This document shows, one piece after another, positions 34,843 through 44,014 of a stretch of DNA of 50,425 nt. Source of the DNA: an uncultured archaeon (GTDB lineage Archaea; Thermoproteota; Bathyarchaeia; TCS64); assembly GCA_938048735.1 (NCBI GenBank), contig CALIUM010000010.1, positions 1 through 50,425 of the forward strand, in the 5' to 3' direction. Under the pieces are notes generated by a model. That model saw only the letters and a list, made by a program, of their open reading frames with translations, was not told the origin of the DNA and did not search any database. The translations under genes were made by a program, and so were the position numbers. Within the stretch, counting starts at the first letter, position 1. Each line of letters begins with the position of its first letter.

Positions 34843-35182
34843 TTCTATAGAGTGCTATAGAGAGTATCAGAGGGACATGGAAAAGGAGTTCTTCAGAAGG
34901 CTTTTCCCACACCTAGCGGAGGAGATCGATAAGGGGGCCTCAAAGATAGTGATAAGTGGCCTCAGAAAGGAAGGGAGATGGGCCGGCTATGACCCTGGCG
35001 TAGTCGATTTTATCAGAAGGTGTGACACAGAGGCCCAGGCCAAGGAGATCATAGACTTCATGGAGAGGCGGATGGAGATTACCCACGAGAGGGCCGAGGA
35101 ACTCAGAGCACAGCTAAGGGATAAGGGGCTGAGGAGCTTCGGGGAGAAGAAGGAACCAGGCTACTACTTCAAAGAGGATTAG
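34808..35182 (+). CDS. DUF2095 family protein
   Basis: A 124-residue archaeal protein. The conserved part begins EFFRRLFPHLAEEIDKGASKIVISGLR and includes GYDPGVVDFIRRCDTEAQAKEIIDFMERR, which matches DUF2095, of unknown function. GTG at 34808 would overlap the GlmU-like gene by 35 nt; ATG at 34877 (MEKEFFRRLF) removes the overlap and fits the family start, so the first 23 residues are doubtful. The C-terminus (KEPGYYFKED) is also typical. Confidence 0.78.
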   Translation: MELSLEPGATFNSIECYREYQRDMEKEFFRRLFPHLAEEIDKGASKIVISGLRKEGRWAGYDPGVVDFIRRCDTEAQAKEIIDFMERRMEITHERAEELRAQLRDKGLRSFGEKKEPGYYFKED

Positions 35183-35273
35183 GGAAGAACCTACTCAGGA
35201 GCTTCAGGAATAAGGGCTGATGAGGGGAAAATTGCGAAAGAGGTTTAAGCTTCAGAGCGGTTCCTGATCTGGC

Positions 35274-36485
35274 TTGGGCCTATTGGTAGGCATCGTTGGG
35301 AAGGCGAATGTAGGGAAGAGTACCTTCTTTTCCGCGCTGACCCTTAAGGTCGTCGAGATAGCCGGCTTTCCCTTCACCACTATAAAGGCCAACAGGGGGG
35401 TAGCATACGTCAGAACCCCATGCGTCTGCAGGGAGTTCAATGTTAGGGATAACCCGGTGAACTCCGCTTGCATCGACGGGATCCGCCTCATCCCCGTAGA
35501 GGTGATAGACTGCCCTGGCCTCATCAGAGGGGCTCACATGGGAAAGGGGCTTGGAAACCAGTTCTTAGATGAGGTGAGGAGGGCAGATGCCCTGATAGTC
35601 GTCTGCGACGCAGCCGGGGAAACAGATGATAATGGCCAGCCCGTGCCACTTGGAAGCCATGACCCCCTCAACGATATCAAGATATTCGAATCGGAGTTCG
35701 ATGAATGGCTCCTCGCCCTGATTAGGAAGGACTGGGACAGGATAGTCAGGATGGCGGAGGCAGCTAGAGAAGAGATAGGAAAATACCTAGAGGAGAAGCT
35801 GACCGGCATAGGCATAAATAGGGGCAACATCTCCGAGGCCGTGGATAGGTTAGGGCTGGATGCCTATAGAGCTGGAAGGTGGAGCATGGAGGACCTGAAA
35901 CGCTTCGCATCAGAGCTCAGGAGGATCTCGAAGCCCCTGCTTATCGCTGCGAATAAGGCTGACAAGGACCCAGCCGAGAGGAATGTGGAGAGGTTAAGGG
36001 AGGCGGGCTATCATGTCATCCCGACGTGCGCGGAGGCCGAGCTAGCCCTCAGGAGGGCCTCCTCCTCGGGCCTAATAAGATACAATCCCGGGGATAGGGA
36101 TTTCGAGATCCAGAACCCCTCAGCCCTCTCAAATGCGCAGAGAAGAGCCTTAGAGGTCATAAGAGAGAGGGTGTTCAGGAAATGGGGAGGGACGGGTGTT
36201 CAGGAGGCTTTAGACCAGGCCTTCTTTAAGCTTCTAGATGTCATACCTGTATATCCGGTGGAGGACGCGGAGAAGCTCACCGATCATCACGGTAGGGTCC
36301 TACCAGACTGCTACCTCATCCCCAGGGGCACAACCGCTAAGGAGTTTGCAGGCCTCATCCACACGGAGCTAATGGAGGGCTTTATCCACGCGATAGATGC
36401 GAGGACCGGGAGGAGACTCGGGGAAGATTACATACTCAAGGAGAACGATGTCATCCAGATAGTCTCAGCCAAGGCTAAAAGGTGA
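35274..36485 (+). CDS. OBG/YchF-type translation-associated GTPase
   Basis: A 403-residue GTPase of the archaeal YchF-like branch. G1 is GKANVGKSTFFSAL, the switch region is FPFTTIKANRG, G3 is DCPGLIRGA and G4 is AANKAD (about residue 224). The C-terminal TGS domain begins near residue 330 (DVIPVYPVED, then LPDCYLIPRGTTAKEFA). A Cys-rich loop, CVCREFN, follows switch II in this branch. These proteins bind ribosomes. The start TTG at 35274 lies just before the G1 strand. Confidence 0.9.
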   Translation: MGLLVGIVGKANVGKSTFFSALTLKVVEIAGFPFTTIKANRGVAYVRTPCVCREFNVRDNPVNSACIDGIRLIPVEVIDCPGLIRGAHMGKGLGNQFLDEVRRADALIVVCDAAGETDDNGQPVPLGSHDPLNDIKIFESEFDEWLLALIRKDWDRIVRMAEAAREEIGKYLEEKLTGIGINRGNISEAVDRLGLDAYRAGRWSMEDLKRFASELRRISKPLLIAANKADKDPAERNVERLREAGYHVIPTCAEAELALRRASSSGLIRYNPGDRDFEIQNPSALSNAQRRALEVIRERVFRKWGGTGVQEALDQAFFKLLDVIPVYPVEDAEKLTDHHGRVLPDCYLIPRGTTAKEFAGLIHTELMEGFIHAIDARTGRRLGEDYILKENDVIQIVSAKAKR

Positions 36486-36587
36486 ATGAGCTCGAGATCG
36501 AAGATCCCCCAACTTAATAGGATAGGATGACGATTTTTAGTTCTCTGAAGGTCATACACCCTCAGATATTGAGTCATCATAGGCTGG

Positions 36588-37295
36588 TTAGATATAATAA
36601 TCAGATATCTTCCCATCGAGGTAGTATTGAACTAGATATCTTACATATCTAGAGATATATCCAAGATACGACCAGGTTCTAAGCCTCCTTGGTGAGGTCC
36701 AGAGGGTTGTCTCGGATGTGAATATGAACCTCCCCATCTGCCTGATCCTCAGGGATAGATCTAAATCCTCGCATACGTGAAGGTCTTCGTTGAACCCTCC
36801 AACCTTCTCAAAGGGTGCCTTGAGGTAGGAGTGGCATGAGAAGTAGCTGAACTCATGAACTCTCACCCTGTTCGCAAAACGGGCGAGGATGTTGTTTAAC
36901 TGGTACATCCCCATCTCGATCCCATTTCCGCCTAAGGGAAGGACCCTACAGGAGACCCCTATAACCTCAGGAGCCTTATAGGCCTCCTCGAGGACGGAGA
37001 GGCAGTTTGGCTCAGCCACCGTATCTGCGTCGAGGAATAGTAATGCGTCTCCAATAGCGTGCCTCGCCCCCTCGTTTTTAGCTAAGCCCACGTCATGGGG
37101 CCTCCTTCTCTCCACCTCCACAACCCTATAACCATATCTCCTAGCTATCTCCCTGGTTCGGTCATGGCTTCCGCTATCCACGACTATAACCTCGAAACGG
37201 CTATATCTCTGCCTTCTCAGAGACCTTAAGCATGTCTCTATGTTCCTCTCCTCATTGAAAGTCGGGATGATCACGGAGAACATCTTCTCCCCCAA
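36588..37295 (-). CDS. Family 2 glycosyltransferase
   Basis: A 235-residue GT-A fold glycosyltransferase. N-terminal FSVIIPTFNEERNIETCL, then VVDSGSHDRT, then the metal motif FLDADTVAE, and the acceptor-side FNEDLHVCEDLDLSLRIRQMG with the catalytic ED. There is no clear membrane segment, so it works at the membrane surface or in the cytoplasm. It probably adds a sugar to a lipid or protein glycan. It stands alone; the next gene upstream on the same strand is eL15, 149 nt away. Confidence 0.9.
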   Translation of the reverse strand: MGEKMFSVIIPTFNEERNIETCLRSLRRQRYSRFEVIVVDSGSHDRTREIARRYGYRVVEVERRRPHDVGLAKNEGARHAIGDALLFLDADTVAEPNCLSVLEEAYKAPEVIGVSCRVLPLGGNGIEMGMYQLNNILARFANRVRVHEFSYFSCHSYLKAPFEKVGGFNEDLHVCEDLDLSLRIRQMGRFIFTSETTLWTSPRRLRTWSYLGYISRYVRYLVQYYLDGKISDYYI

Positions 37296-37444
37296 TGAGG
37301 CCCTCCTTAGGGTATCCTCCTTACCATAGAGCCGCTAAATCATACACCCACCTGAGCCGGATATTCTATTCCCCCATAAACTGGAACATAACATCGGAGG
37401 AGAGAGGCTCCGAAGCACAGGTATCCCTAGGAGGACATTGAGGC

Positions 37445-37903
37445 TTAAGGGGGGGAACCGCTGATCCAGTTTAAGGTCTTATCCGATTTTATGATAGGTT
37501 GATGTGGATCTACGAGGATAACCTCAAACCACTTAGAGGTGCCATCTTCCCAAACCCAGTATGAGTTCAGAACCTCAAGGTTTGGATACCTTCTCGCCGC
37601 CCTCTCCTCGGCTATCAGCTGAAGGCTCTTGGCTGGGGTGTACTTAGTCACACCCATATGCTTCTGGCTTCTACCCATCCTGGGACGGATCTTCCTTCTA
37701 CCTCCCCTCCTTACCCTGACCCTGACCACCACAAAGCCCTTCTTGTCCTTATATCCAAGGCGCCGAGCTCTATCGATCCTAGTGGGCTTATCGATCCTTA
37801 CTATGGAGGGCTGGCGCCTCCACCTAATAGCCCTCTCCCTCATCAACCCATCCACGAAGCTCTCGTCAGGCTTCCTCCAAGCCTGTCTAAGGTATCTATA
37901 CAT
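37445..37903 (-). CDS. rpl15e: Large-subunit ribosomal protein eL15, short form
   Basis: A 152-residue eL15. The core matches the family: [51 protein letters not shown] and [29 protein letters not shown]. Many archaeal and eukaryotic eL15 are about 190-200 residues because of a basic C-terminal tail; here the protein stops soon after NWISGSPP. I looked for the tail in other frames downstream and did not find it, so the short form is probably real, although a run of seven C lies at the end. Confidence 0.9.
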   Translation of the reverse strand: MYRYLRQAWRKPDESFVDGLMRERAIRWRRQPSIVRIDKPTRIDRARRLGYKDKKGFVVVRVRVRRGGRRKIRPRMGRSQKHMGVTKYTPAKSLQLIAEERAARRYPNLEVLNSYWVWEDGTSKWFEVILVDPHQPIIKSDKTLNWISGSPP

Positions 37904-38076
37904 ATCCTCTCAACCTAGGTTATCGGAAAGAACCCCCTACAACCTAATAAAGTTTGGGGATCAACCCGCAAACATGATAGTTCGAGATCCTTAAGGGTTC
38001 AAGGTAATTTTTGCTATGGGCCCCCTTCTACTACAATAAAAGCCCTGAATCGATCTCCTCCCCGTTGTTGCATAGG

Positions 38077-38084
38077 TTTTATAA
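38077..38084 (+). promoter_or_regulatory. TATA box for the H+-pyrophosphatase gene
   Basis: TTTTATAA centred at 38080 predicts transcription from about 38106. That is downstream of the longest-frame start (38011) and upstream of TTG 38137, so it decides the start. Confidence 0.5.
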
Positions 38085-38122
38085 GCTAATAAGCAATTCA
38101 TTTGAAGGGTTATGGGGGAGCT

Positions 38123-38129
38123 GGAGGAG
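38123..38129 (+). promoter_or_regulatory. Ribosome binding site deciding the pyrophosphatase start
   Basis: GGAGGAG lies 7 nt before TTG 38137, a good Shine-Dalgarno spacing. No such site precedes the longest-frame start at 38011. Confidence 0.5.
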
Positions 38130-38136
38130 CGGTGAG

Positions 38137-40152
38137 TTGGACTGGTTAACTTTCATACCCGTCTCGTCTCTGGCCTCTATAATATTCGCAGGCTACCTCT
38201 ACCACTACGTGAATAGGCAGGACTCAGGCTCTGATAGGATGAGGGAGATAGCAGACGCTATCAGGATAGGGGCCAATGCCTATCTCAGGAGGCAGAACTC
38301 CGCCCTAGCCGTCTTCGCCGGGATTATGGCGGTCATCTTAGGCCTTGCCTTCTCCAACCTTCACCTCTCCCTCGCATATCTACTGGGAGCCCTATGCACG
38401 GCGGCTGCATCCTACTTCGGCATGAACGCAGCCGTGAGGGCGAACGTGAGAACCGCAAATGGGGCTGTGAAGGGGTTGAGCCGGGCCCTTCCAGTCGCTT
38501 ACTTTGGGGGGGCGGTTATGGGCCTCTCCATAGTCGGGATCGCCGTCTTGGGTATGAGCATCCTGTTCTACATCTATAGCCTACTTTACGGAGATATGGA
38601 GGCCGCGTTGGACACCATACTGGGGTTCAGCTTCGGGGCGAGTTCCCTAGCCCTCTTCGCGAAGGCTGGGGGAGGGATATACACGAAGACAGCCGACATA
38701 GGCGCCGACCTGGTCGGGAAGGTTGAGCTGGGGATTCCTGAGGATGACCCGAGGAACCCGGCGGTCATAGCCGACAATGTGGGTGACAATGTGGGCGACG
38801 TTGCGGGGATGGGGGCAGACCTGACAGACTCTTATATAGCTGGAACGATAGCGGCGATGCTCCTAGGAGCCAGGATATATCATTCTCCAACATATATAGT
38901 TCTGCCCTTGATGGTGAAGGCCATAGGGGTGGTCTCCTCGATGCTTGGAACCTTATTCGTGAGGTTTGGCATAAGGGGCAGCCCTGGCTCAGCCCTGAAC
39001 AGGGGAACTTACGCTGCTTGTATAATATTCTCCATACTCTTATACATGGTGATAAGCCTCCTGAACCTTGGGGGGCTTGGCCTTGGGATATTCTCGGCCA
39101 TCATCGCGGGGCTGGTTGCGGGGATAATCATGGGCCTAACCACCGACTTCTTCACATCGATCGATCGAGGGCCCGTGAAGAGGACAGCTGAATCCTCGAA
39201 GACGGGGGCTGCGATAAATATCCTCTCTGGATTCTCATATGGCCTCTTGAGCATAATCCCCCCGATGATAGGCATAGTCGTAGCCATACTGGCAGCCTGG
39301 AACATCTCAGATATCTTCGGCCTAAACCACTACTACGGGATCTCGATGGCTGCCGTTGGGATGCTGGCGGTTCTGGGAAGCGTGATAGCAGCCGATGCTT
39401 ACGGCCCAATAGCCGACAACGCTAAGGGGATAGCTGAACAGTCGGGCCTGGGTGAGGAGGTTATAGAGGTGATAGATAAGCTGGACGCGGCTGGAAACAC
39501 CACCAAAGCCATCTCCAAAGGCTTCGCGATAGGTGCCGCGGCCCTCCAGGTTCTGGCACTATTCTTCGCATACTCGGAGGAGGTGAAGATCCCTAGGGTC
39601 ATAAACCTCATGGATCCCAATGTGCTCGGAGGCATCCTCATCGGAGCCATGATGCCCCCGGTTTTATCGGCCCTCCTCATCCTAGCCGTTGGAAAGAATG
39701 CCTTCAGGATGGTGGAGGAGGTGAGAAGGCAGTTCAGGGAGATCCCCGGGCTCATGGAGGGGAGATCGAAGCCGGACTATGCCAGGTGCGTCGACATAGC
39801 TACGGCTGGGGCACTGAAGGAGCTGATCCTTCCTGGGATCCTATCCATCTCAGTTCCCATACTGGTCGGCTTCACCCTAGGCAAGCAGGCCCTAGCCGGA
39901 TTCCTCGGGGGATGCATCATCACCGGGATCATCTTCGCCCTCATGATGGCGAACTCTGGCGGGATGTGGGACAACGCCAAGAAGTACATAGAGGAGGGGC
40001 ACTTCGGGGGCAAAGGATCAGAGGCCCACAAGGCGGCTGTGGTAGGAGACACCGTGGGGGATCCCTTTAAGGACACGGCTGGCCCCTCACTGAACACGAT
40101 GATAACAGTAATGGCCCTATCTGCAACAGTCTTTGCACCATTCTTCCTATAA
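38137..40152 (+). CDS. hppA: Membrane-bound proton-translocating pyrophosphatase, K+-independent type
   Basis: About 671 residues with some 16 membrane helices. It splits pyrophosphate and pumps H+ (or Na+) out. Signatures: [20 protein letters not shown] (catalytic acidic loop), [18 protein letters not shown], and near the C-terminus [14 protein letters not shown] and [16 protein letters not shown]. The K+-sensitive position reads [11 protein letters not shown]; Lys there (where K+-dependent enzymes have Ala) marks the K+-independent, normally H+-pumping group. TTG 38137 is chosen over the longer frame because of the TATA box and the ribosome binding site. It is a single gene. Confidence 0.93.
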   Translation: MDWLTFIPVSSLASIIFAGYLYHYVNRQDSGSDRMREIADAIRIGANAYLRRQNSALAVFAGIMAVILGLAFSNLHLSLAYLLGALCTAAASYFGMNAAVRANVRTANGAVKGLSRALPVAYFGGAVMGLSIVGIAVLGMSILFYIYSLLYGDMEAALDTILGFSFGASSLALFAKAGGGIYTKTADIGADLVGKVELGIPEDDPRNPAVIADNVGDNVGDVAGMGADLTDSYIAGTIAAMLLGARIYHSPTYIVLPLMVKAIGVVSSMLGTLFVRFGIRGSPGSALNRGTYAACIIFSILLYMVISLLNLGGLGLGIFSAIIAGLVAGIIMGLTTDFFTSIDRGPVKRTAESSKTGAAINILSGFSYGLLSIIPPMIGIVVAILAAWNISDIFGLNHYYGISMAAVGMLAVLGSVIAADAYGPIADNAKGIAEQSGLGEEVIEVIDKLDAAGNTTKAISKGFAIGAAALQVLALFFAYSEEVKIPRVINLMDPNVLGGILIGAMMPPVLSALLILAVGKNAFRMVEEVRRQFREIPGLMEGRSKPDYARCVDIATAGALKELILPGILSISVPILVGFTLGKQALAGFLGGCIITGIIFALMMANSGGMWDNAKKYIEEGHFGGKGSEAHKAAVVGDTVGDPFKDTAGPSLNTMITVMALSATVFAPFFL

Positions 40153-40286
40153 AGATGGAAGCGAGAACTAGAACCTAACATAAAAGTCTTAAAATAGTCA
40201 CTCACTTCTTCTTTTTCTTAATCTAGTTCATTTCAATTATCTAAGGTAAGATAACTCTTTCATATTATACTCGTGATTGATCTTCT

Positions 40287-40712
40287 TTATTGTATAGCTC
40301 CATCGAGTTCTAGGTGGGACTTCTCTCTTAAATATATGACGGGTATAAACCTCTCCCTAAGTCTCCTCCTAAGCTTCGTGTCATTTGTGGCTACGGGGCA
40401 GCCCCAGGCCTCGGCGAGGCGGATTATTAGTTCGTCTACGGTCTCCCCATCCCTTAACCCCTCATCTATTCTTTCACATCTCTCAGCCAGTTTAAGGGCG
40501 AAGGCGGCCTGTCTTCTGAGGGATGGCTTGGCCTCTAGGTTAATGAGTTGGAGTTCCTCCAGGACGGGGGAAGGGATCACACATCTAGCTCGGCCTTCCA
40601 GTAGACGTTGAAGCTCGGTGAAGATGTCCACCCTAAATTTCATGGGTATGAATAGGAAGTTGGAGTCTATTATTACGGGTATGTCCCTTCTCCTGCCGCT
40701 ATCCTCCTTCAA
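40287..40712 (-). CDS. PIN domain protein (Fcf1/Utp23-like), next to aIF2-gamma
   Basis: A 141-residue PIN domain with IIDSNFLFIP (first Asp), PVLEELQLI (Glu), GETVDELIIRLAEA (acidic pair) and VATNDTKLRRRLRER (last Asp). It resembles the archaeal Fcf1/Utp23-type group linked to rRNA processing more than VapC toxins, and it has no antitoxin gene. It follows the aIF2-gamma gene by a single nucleotide, so it is made with the translation factor; a role in rRNA or tRNA processing is inferred. Confidence 0.85.
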   Translation of the reverse strand: MKEDSGRRRDIPVIIDSNFLFIPMKFRVDIFTELQRLLEGRARCVIPSPVLEELQLINLEAKPSLRRQAAFALKLAERCERIDEGLRDGETVDELIIRLAEAWGCPVATNDTKLRRRLRERFIPVIYLREKSHLELDGAIQ

Positions 40713-40713
40713 G

Positions 40714-41919
40714 CTAGCCCCTCAGGGTTCCGGCACCTATTAACCTCCATCTGCCTCCTACCCTTCGGCTGATGGCCACCTTGTCTCCCTCCTCAGCGCA
40801 GACGGGTATGGAGAGCCTCATCTCAGCATAATCGCTGGAGACTGATGTGATGATCCCTGTGGTTTTCGCCGTTCCTATATTGAGAAGGAGAGTTTCACCC
40901 CTTGATATAGATTCAACCTTCTCCATTGCCTGGCTTCCTACCACGGTGCTGAAGAGCTTGAATTCGAGGGCTGCCTCCTCCCTGACCGGGGGGAGGGTTC
41001 CGGGCTTTCCTAGGAGGCTTCCGACGAGGCCATCCGCCTTCGTGAGTGAGGGGTCTAGCATAGTTCCAACCCCAACTAGGCCTCCTGGAAAGGCCACCTC
41101 TACGGATCTACCTCCGGCTTGGAGGCTCGTTATCTCGGTGTAGAGGCCATGCATCCTCAACCTGTTCTTCTCCTTGACGGGGAGGCCTGGAAGGATCTCT
41201 ACCTCATCTCCCACCCTGAAGCTTCCTTGGAATATCGAACCCCCTAGGACTCCTCCCCTGAGTTCCTCAATCGGGGTGCCCGGCTTATTCACATCGAAGC
41301 TCCTTATGATATGCATCCTAGGCGGCTTCTCCGGATCCCTCTTAGGCGTTGGTATACGCTTCTGGATCGCGCTTAGGAGGAGGTCGATGTTTACACCGTG
41401 CTGGGCAGAGACGGGAATTATGGGGGCATCCTCAGCGATCGAGCCCTTAACGAACCTCTTTATCTCATTATAGTTCTTTATCGCGTCCTCCCTGGTCACT
41501 ATATCTATCTTATTCTGGACTATGACTATGTTCCTCACCCCTATGATCTCCACAGCTGCCAGGTGCTCCCTGGTCTGCGGCTGGGGGCAGGGCTCATCCG
41601 CAGCTATCACGAGTATTGCTCCATCCATCACTGCAGCTCCGCTCAGCATGGTGGCCATGAGGATCTCATGCCCAGGGGCGTCCACAAAGCTTATAGCCCT
41701 CTGGAACTCGGCGTTCGAGCCGCAGGAGGGGCATACCGGTGAGGTTGAGTAACAGGAAGGGTCGTCACAATCGGGGCACTTGTATATCGCGCAGTCAGCG
41801 TATCCGAGCTTTATTGTGATACCCCTCCTCAACTCCTCACTGTGGCGTGCCGCCCACACGCCCGTGAGGGCCTGTACTAGCGTGGTCTTACCATGGTCCA
41901 CATGGCCTATCGTGCCCAC
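40714..41919 (-). CDS. eif2g: Translation initiation factor aIF2 subunit gamma
   Basis: The GTPase subunit that brings initiator tRNA to the 30S subunit. G1 GTIGHVDHGKTTLVQ, switch 1 RRGITIKLGYAD, the zinc ribbon CPDCDDPSCYSTSPVCPSC (two Cys pairs plus extra Cys), G3 DAPGHE, G4 QNKID, G5 VSAQHG, then two beta-barrel domains. GTG 41919 sits inside the P-loop strand; the family start LPRQPEANV lies upstream in the same frame (41952 to 41920) with no start codon there. Taking one G out of ATGGG at 41955-41959 gives ATG GTT ATA GCT CCT CTG CCG, a normal beginning. A one-base sequencing error is the simplest reading, so the true gene runs to about 41959. Confidence 0.93.
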   Translation of the reverse strand: MGTIGHVDHGKTTLVQALTGVWAARHSEELRRGITIKLGYADCAIYKCPDCDDPSCYSTSPVCPSCGSNAEFQRAISFVDAPGHEILMATMLSGAAVMDGAILVIAADEPCPQPQTREHLAAVEIIGVRNIVIVQNKIDIVTREDAIKNYNEIKRFVKGSIAEDAPIIPVSAQHGVNIDLLLSAIQKRIPTPKRDPEKPPRMHIIRSFDVNKPGTPIEELRGGVLGGSIFQGSFRVGDEVEILPGLPVKEKNRLRMHGLYTEITSLQAGGRSVEVAFPGGLVGVGTMLDPSLTKADGLVGSLLGKPGTLPPVREEAALEFKLFSTVVGSQAMEKVESISRGETLLLNIGTAKTTGIITSVSSDYAEMRLSIPVCAEEGDKVAISRRVGGRWRLIGAGTLRG

Positions 41920-41990
41920 ATTTGCCTCAGGCTGACGCGGCAGAGGAGCTATAACCCATCGCCTCGAAAATTTAGATGAGCTACCTTATC

Positions 41991-41997
41991 TTATATA
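41991..41997 (-). promoter_or_regulatory. TATA box for aIF2-gamma
   Basis: CTATATAAG on the minus strand, centred about 35 nt before the inferred ATG at 41959. It supports the extended N-terminus rather than the internal GTG at 41919. Confidence 0.5.
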
Positions 41998-42184
41998 GTT
42001 GTTTAGGTGGAAGCGGGTTCATTGAGATAAGCCTTTATTATTAGATCTGGGTGGACGGTGCCACGAAATATAAATGACTTCCCCCTTCCTTCAACCGCCC
42101 ACGAAAGAAAAGGATAAATCAAAGAACTAGTAACTGTTTAGAGTTGCGTCTTAAAGCCTCTTACCCGTTAGAGGTTTCTGCGTT

Positions 42185-42787
42185 ATGAGACGCTTGAAGA
42201 AGATAGAATATACTCCCATATCTGTAAGGGAGACCCTGCTCCAGTTGAAGGACATATCCGAGCTCATGATAGACCTATCATATTCGGCCATAATTCTGAA
42301 TGACAAGGAACTTGCCAAGGAGGTCTTGGAGCTTGAGGAGAGGATTGACAACATGCTATATATACTCGATATGAACTTGATGCTCGCGGCTCGGGATCCG
42401 GAGGACGCCGAGGCTCTGGCAGGAGTGGCACATGTAGGCGTGTTTATGAACGCTATATCAGATGCGGCGGCGGAGATAGCTGACCTAGTCCTGAACGACA
42501 TCGAGATCCACCCGGTGGCCAGGGAGGTCTTCAAGAAGACCACGGAGGTTCTCTCAAGGATCGAGGTGGCTGAAGGATCGATGCTCGTCGAAAAAACCGT
42601 CGATGAGCTCGACCTGGCCTCAGCCATAGGTGTAGATATAATAGCGATAAAGAGGGGTAGACACTGGCTGATAAATCCGGAGAAGGAGGTTATAATGCCC
42701 GAGGACATACTCATGGCCAGAGGAGGCCTAACCGGTATTAAAATCCTCGAGAGGGCTGCTAGGGGAGAGATAGATGAACTCGTATGA
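42185..42787 (+). CDS. PhoU-like / TrkA-C domain protein (copy 1)
   Basis: A 200-residue soluble protein. Residues about 8-110 form a PhoU-type helical bundle (LLQLKDISELMIDLSYSAIILND, then ERIDNMLYIL). The C-terminal part from about 122 is a TrkA-C (RCK_C) domain (VAEGSMLVEKTVDELDLAS, IIAIKRGRHWLINP, MPEDILMARG). This mix controls divalent-cation transporters and channels in archaea, often next to a MgtE-type transporter, but no such gene is here. It overlaps its paralogue by 14 nt. Confidence 0.85.
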   Translation: MRRLKKIEYTPISVRETLLQLKDISELMIDLSYSAIILNDKELAKEVLELEERIDNMLYILDMNLMLAARDPEDAEALAGVAHVGVFMNAISDAAAEIADLVLNDIEIHPVAREVFKKTTEVLSRIEVAEGSMLVEKTVDELDLASAIGVDIIAIKRGRHWLINPEKEVIMPEDILMARGGLTGIKILERAARGEIDELV

Positions 42788-43394
42788 GGATGCGAATAGC
42801 TTCGAGAAGATCTGCTCTGAGCTTGTAGAGATGAAGGACACCTCAGAGCTCATGATAGATCTGGCGTACTCATCCTTACTCCTAAATAGCCGGGAGCTCG
42901 CAGAGGAGGTACTCCAACTTGAGGAGAAGGTGGATAAGATGCATACCGACTTCGAGCTAAGCGTCCTATCCAGATGTGCGGTAGAGGGAGACATCAAAGG
43001 CCTGATGGCTCTTCTGAGGATGGGCTCTACTATGGAGAGGATCGCGGATGCGGCCGTGGAGATAGCTGAGGTGGTCTTAAAGGGCATAGAGCCCCACCCC
43101 ATTCTCAGGATCGTAATAGAGGCAGCCGATGAGACCGTGGAGAGGGGGATCATATCTAGACGTTCGACCCTAGTGGGAAAGAGCTTGAAGGAGGCCAAGA
43201 TACCAGAGGGGACTGGAATGTGGGTCCTTCTGATACGTAGAGGGGGTAAGTGGATACGCCCAAGGCCGGATACGGTTCTACAGGCCGGAGATATTATTAT
43301 AGCATCAGGCTATTCGGAGGGGGTGGAAGATTTCAAGAGGCTTTTAAGAGGCGAACCCGATAAAGGGGTGGATAAAGAGGATGGAGAGAGATGA
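42774..43394 (+). CDS. PhoU-like / TrkA-C domain protein (copy 2)
   Basis: A 206-residue paralogue of the protein at 42185, with the same order: PhoU-like bundle (LVEMKDTSELMIDLAYSSLLLN), then TrkA-C (IISRRSTLVGKSLKEAKIP, VLLIRRGGKWIRP, QAGDIIIASG). The two overlap by 14 nt and likely form a heterodimer or a two-subunit regulator of an ion transporter encoded elsewhere. The charged C-terminal end (EPDKGVDKEDGER) is longer than in copy 1. A hairpin with a T run (43455-43479) follows. Confidence 0.85.
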   Translation: MNSYEDANSFEKICSELVEMKDTSELMIDLAYSSLLLNSRELAEEVLQLEEKVDKMHTDFELSVLSRCAVEGDIKGLMALLRMGSTMERIADAAVEIAEVVLKGIEPHPILRIVIEAADETVERGIISRRSTLVGKSLKEAKIPEGTGMWVLLIRRGGKWIRPRPDTVLQAGDIIIASGYSEGVEDFKRLLRGEPDKGVDKEDGER

Positions 43395-43454
43395 AGAGGA
43401 GAACCTCGATGACTGGCCTGCCTGAACCCTCACAAGTGTGGAGAAATCACCCGT

Positions 43455-43479
43455 AAAACCCCCATTTGGGGCGTTTTTC
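43455..43479 (+). terminator. Hairpin terminator between convergent genes
   Basis: AAAACCCCC-ATTT-GGGG-CGTTTTT forms a stem of about 8 bp (one bulge) ending in a T run. It lies between the PhoU-type genes and the eS6 gene, which converge here. A second short hairpin (CTTTGAC / GTCAAAG) is at 43537-43552. Confidence 0.5.
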
Positions 43480-43641
43480 TCGAAGGTTGGACCCCCACCA
43501 AAAAGCTTGAAGCTATTGGGAGGGAAACGTCTTCACCTTTGACTTGTCAAAGCCGGAGACCCCTTCGCCGTAGACCTAAAAACTATCCAGCAAATTCTAA
43601 GCTGACCCGTACACCGAGACATTACCATTAAAATATTGTTT

Positions 43642-44004
43642 TCAGGGGGTTGATTTTGATGGCGGTCTTGCTACGATCTTAAAGTTCAGGTATTTTGTAT
43701 CGAGTGTAACCGTGTTTCCCCTGACCATCTTCTTTCTCCTTTCCCCCGGATTTTTGGGTTTGTAGCCGACGCCGCCGCTTAGGATGAACCTCCCCTTCAC
43801 CCCTCCGTGGATGTCGGGCCGCATGGGTATTCCATCCTTATCGCATCCGCCCGTCAGCTGTATCTTATACCCAGGCAGACTAGCGATGGAGCCGTCTAGT
43901 ATCTCACCAATCCTCCTCCCTATGAGGGTGGACATCCTTGAGTCATCTATTTCGACCTTTCTGCTCTTTCCCGTCTCCGGGTCTGAGATTATGAGGGTTG
44001 GCAT
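43642..44004 (-). CDS. rps6e: Small-subunit ribosomal protein eS6
   Basis: A 120-residue eS6 with the family pattern TLIISDPETGKSRKVEID, GRRIGEILDG, YKIQLTGGCDKDGIPMRPDIHGG and GGVGYKPKNPGERRKKMVRGN. It lies 10 nt after the aIF5B stop and is part of its operon, a pairing common in archaea. Confidence 0.96.
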   Translation of the reverse strand: MPTLIISDPETGKSRKVEIDDSRMSTLIGRRIGEILDGSIASLPGYKIQLTGGCDKDGIPMRPDIHGGVKGRFILSGGVGYKPKNPGERRKKMVRGNTVTLDTKYLNFKIVARPPSKSTP

Positions 44005-44014
44005 GATCTTTCAC

